Part shown: positions 42,772 to 49,674 of the stretch, piece after piece
How positions within the stretch are numbered: the first letter of the stretch is position 1
Layout: each line of letters starts with the position of its first letter
Assembly (NCBI RefSeq): GCF_008923205.2
Contig: NZ_WBMS02000011.1
Span: 62,001-126,000 of the forward strand
Source of the DNA: Actinomadura physcomitrii
GTDB lineage: Bacteria; Actinomycetota; Actinomycetes; Streptosporangiales; Streptosporangiaceae
Reading direction: 5' to 3'
DNA length: 64,000 nucleotides
Notes under the pieces: model-generated
Told to the model about the DNA's origin: nothing
Databases searched by the model: none
Seen by the model: only the letters and a program-made list of their open reading frames with translations
Position numbers and translations under genes: made by a program

Positions 42772-43182
42772 ATGCGCTTCGACACCAAGATCGGCATCGT
42801 GGTCCGCGACGACCTGGCCGCCTGGCAGCGGCTCAACGTCACCGCGTTCCTGGCGAGCGCGGTGGCCGGGGGAGTGCCCGGCGTGATCGGCGACCCCTAC
42901 GAGGACGCGTCCGGCAACACCTACCTCGCGATGTTCCGCCAGCCCGTCCTCGTCTACGAGGCCGATGCCGAGGCCATCAAGGCCGCCCACGCGCGCGCCC
43001 TCGCCCGCGGCATGGACATCGCCGTCTACATCGAGGACATGTTCAAGACCGGGCACGACGAGGCCAACCGCGCCACCGTCCGCGCCGTCGCCGCCGAGGA
43101 CATGCCGCTCGTCGGGTTCGCCGTCCACGGCCCGAAGAACGGCGTGGACAAGGCCCTGAAGGGGCTCAGGCTGCACCCGTGA
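42772..43182 (+). CDS. DUF2000 family protein
   Basis: A 136-residue protein beginning MRFDTKIGIVVRDDLAAWQR, with LNVTAFLASAVAGG, LVYEADAEAIKAAHARALAR, YIEDMFKTGHDEANRATVRA and the ending LVGFAVHGPKNGVDKALKGL. The fold resembles peptidyl-tRNA hydrolase II but the catalytic role of the family is unknown to me. Divergent from the AraC regulator; its 3' end overlaps the acyl-CoA dehydrogenase gene by 17 bp on the other strand. Confidence 0.88.
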   Translation: MRFDTKIGIVVRDDLAAWQRLNVTAFLASAVAGGVPGVIGDPYEDASGNTYLAMFRQPVLVYEADAEAIKAAHARALARGMDIAVYIEDMFKTGHDEANRATVRAVAAEDMPLVGFAVHGPKNGVDKALKGLRLHP

Positions 43183-44257
43183 TGCCGGCGAGCGCGGCGA
43201 GCCGCGCGCGGTGCGCGTCCGGCGACCCGAACAGCTGCCGCGACGACTGCGCCCGCTTGAAGTACAGGTGCGCGTCGTGCTCCCAGGTGAACCCGATGCC
43301 GCCGTGCAGTTGGATCGCCTCGCCCGCCGTGTGGAAGAACGCGTCCGAGCAGTACGCCTTCGCCAGCGCCGCCGCCCGCGGCAGCTCCTCCGGGCTCTCG
43401 TCGGCGGCGGCCGCCGCGTTCAGCACCGCCGACCGCGCCGACTCCACCAGCACGAACATGTCCGCGCACCGGTGCTTGACCGCCTGGAACGAGCCGATCG
43501 GGCGGCCGAACTGGTGCCGCACCTTCGCGTACTCGACGGTCATGTCCAGCGTCCGCTGCGCGCCGCCGAGCTGCTCGGCCGCCAGCACCACCGCCGCGAC
43601 GTCGAGGGCGTACCGGACCGCGTCCGCGCCGCCGACCCGGCGCGCCGGCGTCCCGTCGAACCCGACCCGGGCCAGCTTGCGCGTCTGGTCGAGCGTCGGC
43701 AGGGGCGTCCTGGCCATGCCCTCGGCGCCGGCGTCCACCGCGTAGAGGCCGACCTCATCGCCGTCGCGGGCCGCCACGAGCAGGAGCCCGGCGAGGCACC
43801 CGTCCACCACGAAGCTCTTGGTCCCGCGCAGAACACCGCCCTCGGCCCGCGTCCGCATGGCGTCGAGCTCCCAGCCACCGCCCTCTTCGGCGACGGCGAG
43901 GGTCGCGATCGTGGTGCCGTCCGCGATGCCGGGCAGCAGGTCGTGCCCGCCGTCCCCGGCGCGGAGCGCCGCCGCCGCGGTGATCGTCGCGAGGAACGGC
44001 GCGCACACGACCGCCCGCCCCATCTCCTCGAACACGACGGCCAGCTCCCGCACGCCGAAGCCCGCGCCGCCGTGCTCCTCCGGGATCGCCAGGCCCTGCA
44101 GCCCGAGCTGCTCGGCCATCCGCGCCCACATCTCCGGGTCGTAGCCCTCGGCCGTCTCCATCAGCCGCCGCACCTCGGCGGACGGCGACCGGTCGGCGAA
44201 GAACCGCCGCAGCGCGTCGCGCAGCTCCCGCTGTTCCTCGGTGACGACGAGCTCCAT
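43166..44257 (-). CDS. Acyl-CoA dehydrogenase family protein
   Basis: A 363-residue flavoprotein. ATG at 44257 follows GGGAGG. Domains in order: N-terminal helices (TEEQRELRDALRRFFADRSP, LQGLAIPEEHGGAGFGVREL), a beta middle, and C-terminal FAD helices (VRHQFGRPIGSFQAVKHRCA, GEAIQLHGGIGFTWEHDAHL). It resembles the FadE-type chains that often work as heterodimers in sterol and fatty-acid degradation. No partner chain is adjacent. Confidence 0.93.
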   Translation of the reverse strand: MELVVTEEQRELRDALRRFFADRSPSAEVRRLMETAEGYDPEMWARMAEQLGLQGLAIPEEHGGAGFGVRELAVVFEEMGRAVVCAPFLATITAAAALRAGDGGHDLLPGIADGTTIATLAVAEEGGGWELDAMRTRAEGGVLRGTKSFVVDGCLAGLLLVAARDGDEVGLYAVDAGAEGMARTPLPTLDQTRKLARVGFDGTPARRVGGADAVRYALDVAAVVLAAEQLGGAQRTLDMTVEYAKVRHQFGRPIGSFQAVKHRCADMFVLVESARSAVLNAAAAADESPEELPRAAALAKAYCSDAFFHTAGEAIQLHGGIGFTWEHDAHLYFKRAQSSRQLFGSPDAHRARLAALAGITGAA

Positions 44258-44359
44258 CCGGCGGCCTCCCTGCGGCGCACGTGTACGACGGTCGACCATC
44301 CTCCCGTCCCGCACCCTCGCGGGGCCCCGCCTCTCCCGCTCACCGGGACGCCCCGCCGG

Positions 44360-44602
44360 TCACGCGTCCCAGTCGTGCGGGCCGAGGACGTAGCCCTCCG
44401 GGGTCGAGTGCAGGTGGTTGACCGACACCAGGTGGCCCAGCGCGGCCCAGAGATCCTCCTCGGGCGCCTCCATCAGCCGCTCGATCGTCTCGAAGTCGGC
44501 CGCGCGGCCCTCGACGTCGATCTCCGCCACGGTCTCGTACACCGCCAGCTCGAAGTCGCTCAGCTCCTGAACGTCCCCACGCGGATCGTCTCGCTCGTCC
44601 AT
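44360..44602 (-). CDS. Small acidic hypothetical protein
   Basis: An 80-residue protein with about 20 Asp/Glu residues: LSDFELAVYETVAEIDVEGR, DFETIERLMEAPEEDLWAAL, GHLVSVNHLHSTPEGYVLGP. The helix/helix/wing spacing resembles a short winged helix, possibly a regulator or antitoxin-like protein. ATG at 44602 has no clear ribosome site. Codon use fits a real gene. It lies 162 bp from the divergent Uma2 gene. No family assignment. Confidence 0.65.
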   Translation of the reverse strand: MDERDDPRGDVQELSDFELAVYETVAEIDVEGRAADFETIERLMEAPEEDLWAALGHLVSVNHLHSTPEGYVLGPHDWDA

Positions 44603-44734
44603 GGCGAAACCGTGCCCGCTCCCCGCCGATCTAATTGCCCGGCGAGTGTGCGGACGCCGGCGCGCGGGGATCGTAGGCTGAGGACGAACGTGCCGACGAC
44701 CACGATCCGTATGCGAAGGGTGGCGCTCCGCTCA

Positions 44735-44740
44735 TATACT
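44735..44740 (+). promoter_or_regulatory. Probable -10 element of the Uma2 gene
   Basis: TATACT, 25 bases before the ATG at 44765 in otherwise GC-rich DNA. No clear -35 element at 17-bp spacing. Confidence 0.45.
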
Positions 44741-44764
44741 CGCTCGCGAGGAAAGGAGCAGGGC

Positions 44765-45343
44765 ATGACTGTGATGGCCCATGAGCCTTTTATCGATGGA
44801 GACCCGCTCCTAGAGGGTTTTCTTGCTCTCGACACCCCCGAGGGCTTCCGAGCCGAGCTGATCGACGGGGAGATCATCGTGACCCCGCCCCCCGGTGGCA
44901 GACACGAAAGGAACATCGGCAGGTTCGCCCGCCAAGTCGCGCGCCGGAGCTCGGCCGATCTGGACTTCGCCGCCAACCGTGGGCTGGTCGTACCCGCTGC
45001 TGCGCAGGGTCCGGACAGCCATGTGATCCCGGATGGCACCTTCGCTCTGGCCGAGGTCGATGCCTTCGACGATGAGGAATCATGGAGTCGGCCAGACCGC
45101 GTGTGCCTCGTCCTTGAGGTCACCTCGTCCCACCCTGAGCGGGATCGGGTGAACAAGCGACGCGCGTATGCGAGAGCCGGTATCCCGTTGTACCTCCTGG
45201 TAGATCGCGGAGAACAGAGAGCGACACTGTTCAGTGAGCCGGACGAGAGGGACTACGGGCAGACGAACAGCGTGCCGTTCGGCAAGGGGCTGGCATTGCC
45301 GGAGCCGTTCGGGTTCGAGCTGGACACGTCCGAGTTCGCATGA
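44765..45343 (+). CDS. Uma2 family (DUF820) restriction-endonuclease-fold protein
   Basis: A 192-residue protein with the PD-(D/E)XK nuclease layout of Uma2: FRAELIDGEIIVTPPPGGRH, YVIPDG-like SHVIPDGTFALAEVDAF, and RVCLVLEVTSSHPERDRVNK with catalytic-type E and K, then YARAGIPLYLLVDR. AAAGGAG lies 6 bases upstream of ATG 44765. Its codons are clearly less GC-biased than those of neighbours (GAT, CGA, GAA, CTT), which suggests recent acquisition. Uma2 genes are abundant in actinomycetes and cyanobacteria; target unknown. Confidence 0.92.
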   Translation: MTVMAHEPFIDGDPLLEGFLALDTPEGFRAELIDGEIIVTPPPGGRHERNIGRFARQVARRSSADLDFAANRGLVVPAAAQGPDSHVIPDGTFALAEVDAFDDEESWSRPDRVCLVLEVTSSHPERDRVNKRRAYARAGIPLYLLVDRGEQRATLFSEPDERDYGQTNSVPFGKGLALPEPFGFELDTSEFA

Positions 45344-45365
45344 GCTGGCGGGCCGCCGGGCGGGG

Positions 45366-46391
45366 TCAGCCGTAGCGCTTCATCTCGTGGAAGAAATCGG
45401 GGATCGTGTGCAGGGTGCCGGCGGCGGTGACCTGGTCGTGGACGTACTTGGCGACGGCGAGGTCGAGGACGCCGAGGCCGAACGGGGAGAAGACCGTCGG
45501 CTTGTCGGCGGGCGGGGTGGTGGCGCCGGTGAGGACGTCGTAGAGGGTGCCGGCGACGAAGTCGCGGTTGCCCACCTTCTGCTCGGCCAGGTGCGGGGAC
45601 GTGTTGGCCTTCATGCAGTGCTCGACGTCGTCCACGACGTTGTACGCGGACAGGATGATCTCGGGGGAGAGGTCGCGCAGCGACACGTGCAGGACGAGCG
45701 GGTTGTGCGCGAACCAGGCCGGGTCGGTGACGTGCGGCTCGCCCGCGACGGTCGCGAAGACGACCAGGTCGGACGAGCGGATCAGCGACTCCGCCGAGTC
45801 GTGGATCGTGACCGCGCCCTTCTCGGAGCGTTCGAGGTAGCCCTTGAAGCCCTCGGCGTGCTCGCGGGACAGGTCGTGGATCCCGAGCTCGTCGAACGCG
45901 AAGCCGTTGCCGGCCAGGTAGGTGTGGATGTACCGGGCGATGAGGCCGACGCCGATGAAGCCGACCTTGCGGGGACGGTCGCCGCGCTTGTCGGCGAGGG
46001 TCGCGGCGGCGAGTGACGCCGACGCGGCGGTCCGGGCGGCGGAGATGATGGAGCTCTCCAGGCACGCGAACGGGTAGCCGGTCTCGGCGTCGTTGAGGAT
46101 CAGCACGGCGGACGCGCGGGGGATCCCGTTCGCGACGTTGCCGGGGAAGCTGGAGATCCACTTGATGCCGTGCACGTCCACGTCGCCCTTGACGGAGGCG
46201 GGCAGCGCGATGATCCGGTCGGCCGGCCGGTCCGGGAAGCGCAGGAAGTAGGAGTCGGGGTTGACGGTGGCCCCCTCGCCGTGCAGCCGGTAGGCCGCCT
46301 CGACCATGCCGATGACCTGCTCCTCGCGCCCGGCGATCGCGTCGTGGACCTGGGCGCCGGAGATCACGGCGAACGTGGGGGCCTGCGTCAT
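45366..46391 (-). CDS. sbnB: SbnB: 2,3-diaminopropionate biosynthesis dehydrogenase
   Basis: A 341-residue ornithine-cyclodeaminase-like oxidoreductase. KWISSFPGNVANGIPRASAV, LILNDAETGYPFACLESSII, SAARTAASASLAAATLA and the Rossmann loop VGFIGVGLIARYIHTYLAG match SbnB, which oxidatively cleaves N-(2-amino-2-carboxyethyl)-L-glutamate to L-2,3-diaminopropionate and 2-oxoglutarate with NAD+. It is 29 bp downstream of sbnA on the same strand, and together they supply Dap. The adjacent NRPS genes are the obvious consumer. ATG at 46391 follows GGAGTT. Confidence 0.93.
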   Translation of the reverse strand: MTQAPTFAVISGAQVHDAIAGREEQVIGMVEAAYRLHGEGATVNPDSYFLRFPDRPADRIIALPASVKGDVDVHGIKWISSFPGNVANGIPRASAVLILNDAETGYPFACLESSIISAARTAASASLAAATLADKRGDRPRKVGFIGVGLIARYIHTYLAGNGFAFDELGIHDLSREHAEGFKGYLERSEKGAVTIHDSAESLIRSSDLVVFATVAGEPHVTDPAWFAHNPLVLHVSLRDLSPEIILSAYNVVDDVEHCMKANTSPHLAEQKVGNRDFVAGTLYDVLTGATTPPADKPTVFSPFGLGVLDLAVAKYVHDQVTAAGTLHTIPDFFHEMKRYG

Positions 46392-46420
46392 GGGGGAACT
46401 CCGTGTCCTTTTCGGGATGA

Positions 46421-47410
46421 TCAGACGCCGAGAATACCGGCGGCCGGGAGATCGAGGTCGGCGAGCAGTTCGCCGAAGTGCTCGCCGAGCCAGCCCTCGT
46501 CGTAGATGGAGTCGAGGTAGCGTTCGCCGAGGTCGGGGGCGATGGCGACGGCGACGGGCTCCTCGCCGGGGTACTTGGCCTCCAGCCAGCGGGACGCGCC
46601 GGACACCACGGTGCCGGTCGAGCCGCCGAACAGGAACCCGCGCGCGGACAGCGCGTGCACCGTGCGGATGGTGTCGGGCTCGGCGACGTGGACGACGTCG
46701 TCGATGTAGGACTCGTCGACGAGGGCGGGCTTGGCGCTGGTGCCGAGGCCGGGCACCATGCGCTGCTCGGGGATGCCGCCGAAGGTCACCGAGCCGACCG
46801 CGTCGACCGCGACGATCGTGACGGGGCGGCCGTGCTCGCGGAAGTAGCGGGCGCAGCCCATGAGGGTGCCGGTGGTGCCCGCCCCGACGAAGAGGACCTC
46901 CAGGTCGGGGAACTGCCTGTCGATCGCCGGCGCGGTCCCGCGGTAGTGGGCGAGCCAGTTGTTGCGGTTGGCGTACTGGTTCAGCCAGACGTACCCGTCG
47001 CCGGACGCGCACAGGTCCCGGACGTACTTGATGCGGCCGCCGAGGTAGCCGCCGTTGGCATCCTTGTCGGCGACGACGCGGACCTCGGCGCCGAGCGCGC
47101 GCATGACCCGCACCGAGGCTGGGTTGCAGCGCGGGTCGGTGACGCAGACGAACCGCAGGCCGCGGTCGGCGGCGATGAGGCTGAGCGCGATGCCGAGGTT
47201 GCCGGAGGACGACTCGACGATCGTCGAGCCGGGGGACAGCACGCCCTCCCGCTCGGCGGCCTCCACCATCGCGGCCGCCGCCTTCAGTTTCACCGAGCCG
47301 GCGAAATTGAATCCCTCGCATTTGAGGAAGAGCGGGCGGTCGATGACGCGGCGCAGATCGACGTAAAGGTCGTCGACATTGAAATCCTGCGGCGAGGTGA
47401 TTATCGGCAC
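46421..47410 (-). CDS. sbnA: SbnA: N-(2-amino-2-carboxyethyl)-L-glutamate synthase
   Basis: A 329-residue cysteine-synthase-fold PLP enzyme. PLP Lys41 is in FNFAGSVKLKAAA, the Asn loop is TIVESSSGNLGIALSL, and the phosphate cup is FVGAGTTGTLMG. The SbnA branch uses O-phospho-L-serine and L-glutamate rather than sulfide. GTG at 47410 has GGGTGA upstream. Divergent (244 bp) from the adenylation-core gene, so the Dap genes and the NRPS share a control region. Confidence 0.93.
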   Translation of the reverse strand: MPIITSPQDFNVDDLYVDLRRVIDRPLFLKCEGFNFAGSVKLKAAAAMVEAAEREGVLSPGSTIVESSSGNLGIALSLIAADRGLRFVCVTDPRCNPASVRVMRALGAEVRVVADKDANGGYLGGRIKYVRDLCASGDGYVWLNQYANRNNWLAHYRGTAPAIDRQFPDLEVLFVGAGTTGTLMGCARYFREHGRPVTIVAVDAVGSVTFGGIPEQRMVPGLGTSAKPALVDESYIDDVVHVAEPDTIRTVHALSARGFLFGGSTGTVVSGASRWLEAKYPGEEPVAVAIAPDLGERYLDSIYDEGWLGEHFGELLADLDLPAAGILGV

Positions 47411-47654
47411 GGAGTCACCCTGGACTGAAGAAACAATTCCCTCATCTTCCCCCGAAGTCGCCGCGGACCTCACGCCAGACCATGGCGGAGCCTCACCGTA
47501 CCTTCGGGCATGTTCCGTCGCAACCCCCGATTACCTGCGAGTAGGGTCCAATCTACGCAATCCGGAGCGGCGCCGACCGGAGCCGGACATAAGCTATGGG
47601 CCCCACTTCTTTTGCCGATGACGGTGGAGAAGAACGACATCACGGAGAGTGAAG
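47411..47654. promoter_or_regulatory. Divergent promoter region of the Dap genes and NRPS cluster
   Basis: 244 bp without a gene, less GC-rich than its surroundings. CATAAGCTATGG near 47588-47599 could hold a -10 for the rightward gene. I see no IdeR/DmdR iron box and no obvious palindrome, so iron control is not supported by this stretch. Confidence 0.4.
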
Positions 47655-49169
47655 ATGAGCGCTCGCGGTCCGGCCGTGGATCGGCTGCTCGCCCTGGACG
47701 GCCTGCCCGCCCTCGCCGTGCCCGCCGGCGAGGCGGACCGGGCGCGGGAGCTGGCGGCGCGGCACGGCCTGGTGCGCGAGCACGGCGTCGACCTGGCCGA
47801 TCCGCTGATCACCCGGGTGGAGCGGTTCGCCGCCGAGCGGGACCGGCCCGCGGTGGCCGACCGGACCCGGTCGCTGTCGTACGCGGAGCTCGCGGTGCAG
47901 GCGCGCCGGCTCGCCGCGCTGCTGGAGGGCGCGGGTGTCGAGCCCGGCACGGTGGTCGGGGTCGGCGGCGGGCGCTGCGCCGCGGTGGTGGCGGCGTTCC
48001 TGGCGATCGAGCTGGTCGGCGCGCTGTACGTGCCGGCCGACGAGACGTGGCCGGCCGGGCGCGTCCGCGACGTCCTCGACCAGGCGGGCGCGTCGGTGCT
48101 GGTGGCGGTCGACGAGGGCGGCGACGCGCCGGCGCTGCTGGAGGGCGCGGCGGCGGCCGGGTGCCGGGTGCTGCGCGCGGCGGACGCGGCGGGCCTGGAG
48201 CCGTGGGCGGGCGAGCCGCGCCTGCCCGGCCTGGACCGTCCCCGGTACGTGCTGTTCACCTCGGGGTCCACGGGCCGGCCGAAGGGCGCGGTCGTCGAGC
48301 ACCAGGGGATGGTCAACCACCTCTGGGCCAAGATCGTCGACCTGGGGCTGACCGGGGACGACGCCGTCGCGTTCACCGCGCCGCTCGGCTTCGACATCTC
48401 GATCTGGCAGATGCTGTCCCCGCTGCTGGTCGGCGGCCGGGTGGAGGTGGTCGGCGACGGCGTCGCGCACGACCCGGTCGCGTTCGCGCGGGCGGTGGAC
48501 GAGCGGGGCATCACCGTCGTCGAGCTGGTCCCGACCATGGTCCGGCACCTGCTGGACGACCTGCCCGGCGGCCCGGAGAGCGGACTCGCCGGGCTGCGCT
48601 GGATGATCGCGACGGGCGAGGAGCTGCCCGCCGAGCTGGCGCGCCGCTGGCTGGCGGCGATGCCGCACGCGCGGCTGCTCAACGCCTACGGCCCCACCGA
48701 GTGCTCCGACGACGTCACCCACCACACGGTGACCGCCGGGGACCTGGACCTGCTGCGGCTGCCGATCGGCACCCCCGTCGTCAACGCCCGCCTGCACGTC
48801 CTGCGGGAGTGCGGCGACGGCACGTGGACGGCGTGCGACGTCGGCGAGACCGGCGAGCTGTTCGTCGGCGGCGTCGCCGTCGGCCGCGGCTACCTGGGCG
48901 ATGGCGAGCGCACCCGGGAGGCGTTCTACCGGGACCCGTTCGGCCCGTCGCCGACGGGGCGGCTCTACCGGACGGGCGACGCGGTGCGGCTGCTGCCCGC
49001 CGGGGCGGGCGGCGAGGACCGGCCCACCCTGCAGTACCTGGGCCGCGTCGACCGGCAGGTGAAGATCTCCGGCGTGCGGATGGAGCTGGGCGAGATCGAG
49101 GCGGTGCTGCAGCGGCACCCCGGGGTGCGCGCGGCGGCGGTCGTCGCGCACGAGTACCCGGCCAGGTAG
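47655..49169 (+). CDS. Free-standing NRPS adenylation core lacking the A9-A10 part of the C-terminal subdomain
   Basis: A 504-residue protein with adenylation motifs A1-A8: [35 protein letters not shown] (A3), GFDISIWQML (A4), LLNAYGPTECSDD (A5), LYRTGDAVRL (A7), GRVDRQVKISGVRMELGEIE (A8). It stops 21 residues after A8 at VVAHEYPAR; the catalytic A10 Lys (NGKxD) and any carrier domain are absent. Module 2 of the next NRPS carries exactly the missing piece. By alignment to the GrsA pocket I read D-I-W-E-I-T-A-D-D, close to diamino-acid (Dab-type) codes as I recall them, fitting Dap. ATG at 47655 follows GGAGAG. A ~60-residue N-terminal extension precedes A1. Confidence 0.9.
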   Translation: MSARGPAVDRLLALDGLPALAVPAGEADRARELAARHGLVREHGVDLADPLITRVERFAAERDRPAVADRTRSLSYAELAVQARRLAALLEGAGVEPGTVVGVGGGRCAAVVAAFLAIELVGALYVPADETWPAGRVRDVLDQAGASVLVAVDEGGDAPALLEGAAAAGCRVLRAADAAGLEPWAGEPRLPGLDRPRYVLFTSGSTGRPKGAVVEHQGMVNHLWAKIVDLGLTGDDAVAFTAPLGFDISIWQMLSPLLVGGRVEVVGDGVAHDPVAFARAVDERGITVVELVPTMVRHLLDDLPGGPESGLAGLRWMIATGEELPAELARRWLAAMPHARLLNAYGPTECSDDVTHHTVTAGDLDLLRLPIGTPVVNARLHVLRECGDGTWTACDVGETGELFVGGVAVGRGYLGDGERTREAFYRDPFGPSPTGRLYRTGDAVRLLPAGAGGEDRPTLQYLGRVDRQVKISGVRMELGEIEAVLQRHPGVRAAAVVAHEYPAR

Positions 49170-49170
49170 C

Positions 49171-49212
49171 GGCGGTGCCGGCAAGGTCGCCGGCAAGGCC
49201 GCCGGCACCGCC
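49171..49212 (+). terminator. Hairpin after the adenylation-core gene
   Basis: GGCGGTGCCGGC (49171-49182) pairs perfectly with GCCGGCACCGCC (49201-49212); the loop holds a smaller repeat of the same sequence. It begins at the base after the stop codon, so the core gene is transcribed separately from the large NRPS or is attenuated before it. Confidence 0.7.
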
Positions 49213-49674
49213 CGAACGGAGATCATTTAACACAGCGTAATCGCATTGTCCGGATTCGGTTGCCAACCTTTGTCATCGGGTGAGCGTCCGGTCCGCGACC
49301 GTCCATGCCGGTGACCGGGTCTTTTGTCACTCCCGTGAGCAATTGGCGAGGCCAAGTTCTACTTTCGAGGGGATTGCGAGGCATGTGACAGGCTGGTTAA
49401 CTGTGGCCCCGCTACTCCTGAGTAGGACGATGGGTCGCGGGGCGGGTCCCGGTCGAGGGCGGAAAGCGGCGGCGCTCTGTATCAGCGGGACCACGGGGCG
49501 TCGTTCCCCGGGTCCGCGCGCCGCCGCGTTCCCGGAAGGGACTCGGGTGAAAGGGGACGGGGAGCAGCCCGATCAGTTCTTGGTCATTTCCTTTGAATTT
49601 CCGCCCGCCGGCGCCTTGCGGCCGCCGATGCCTGGCACAAAGCAAACCCCCTTCGACCGGGAAAGCACCGCTTG
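49213..49674. promoter_or_regulatory. Long non-coding leader before the first NRPS gene
   Basis: About 460 bp with no convincing gene on either strand. The left part is comparatively AT-rich. TTAACT near 49396 with TAGGAC 18 bp on is a possible promoter. No MbtH-like gene is hidden here: the only forward frame lacks the MbtH Trp and Pro pattern. I recognise no riboswitch. Confidence 0.35.

Noticed and set aside
45366..47410. A staphyloferrin B siderophore cluster suggested by sbnA/sbnB
   Set aside because: No NIS synthetases, decarboxylase or iron-transport genes are in the window, and the neighbour is an NRPS. Dap supply for a peptide is the better reading.
47411..47654. An IdeR/DmdR iron box upstream of the NRPS genes
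   Set aside because: No TTAGGTTAGGCTCACCTAA-like 19-mer was found on either strand.
49039..49240. A frameshift hiding the missing A9-A10 end of the free-standing adenylation protein
   Set aside because: All three forward frames after 49169 were read by eye; none encodes LPxYMVP or NGKxDR, and a hairpin begins right at the stop codon.
49412..49645. A short minus-strand frame in the NRPS leader
   Set aside because: Random-looking composition, poor codon bias and no ribosome site.
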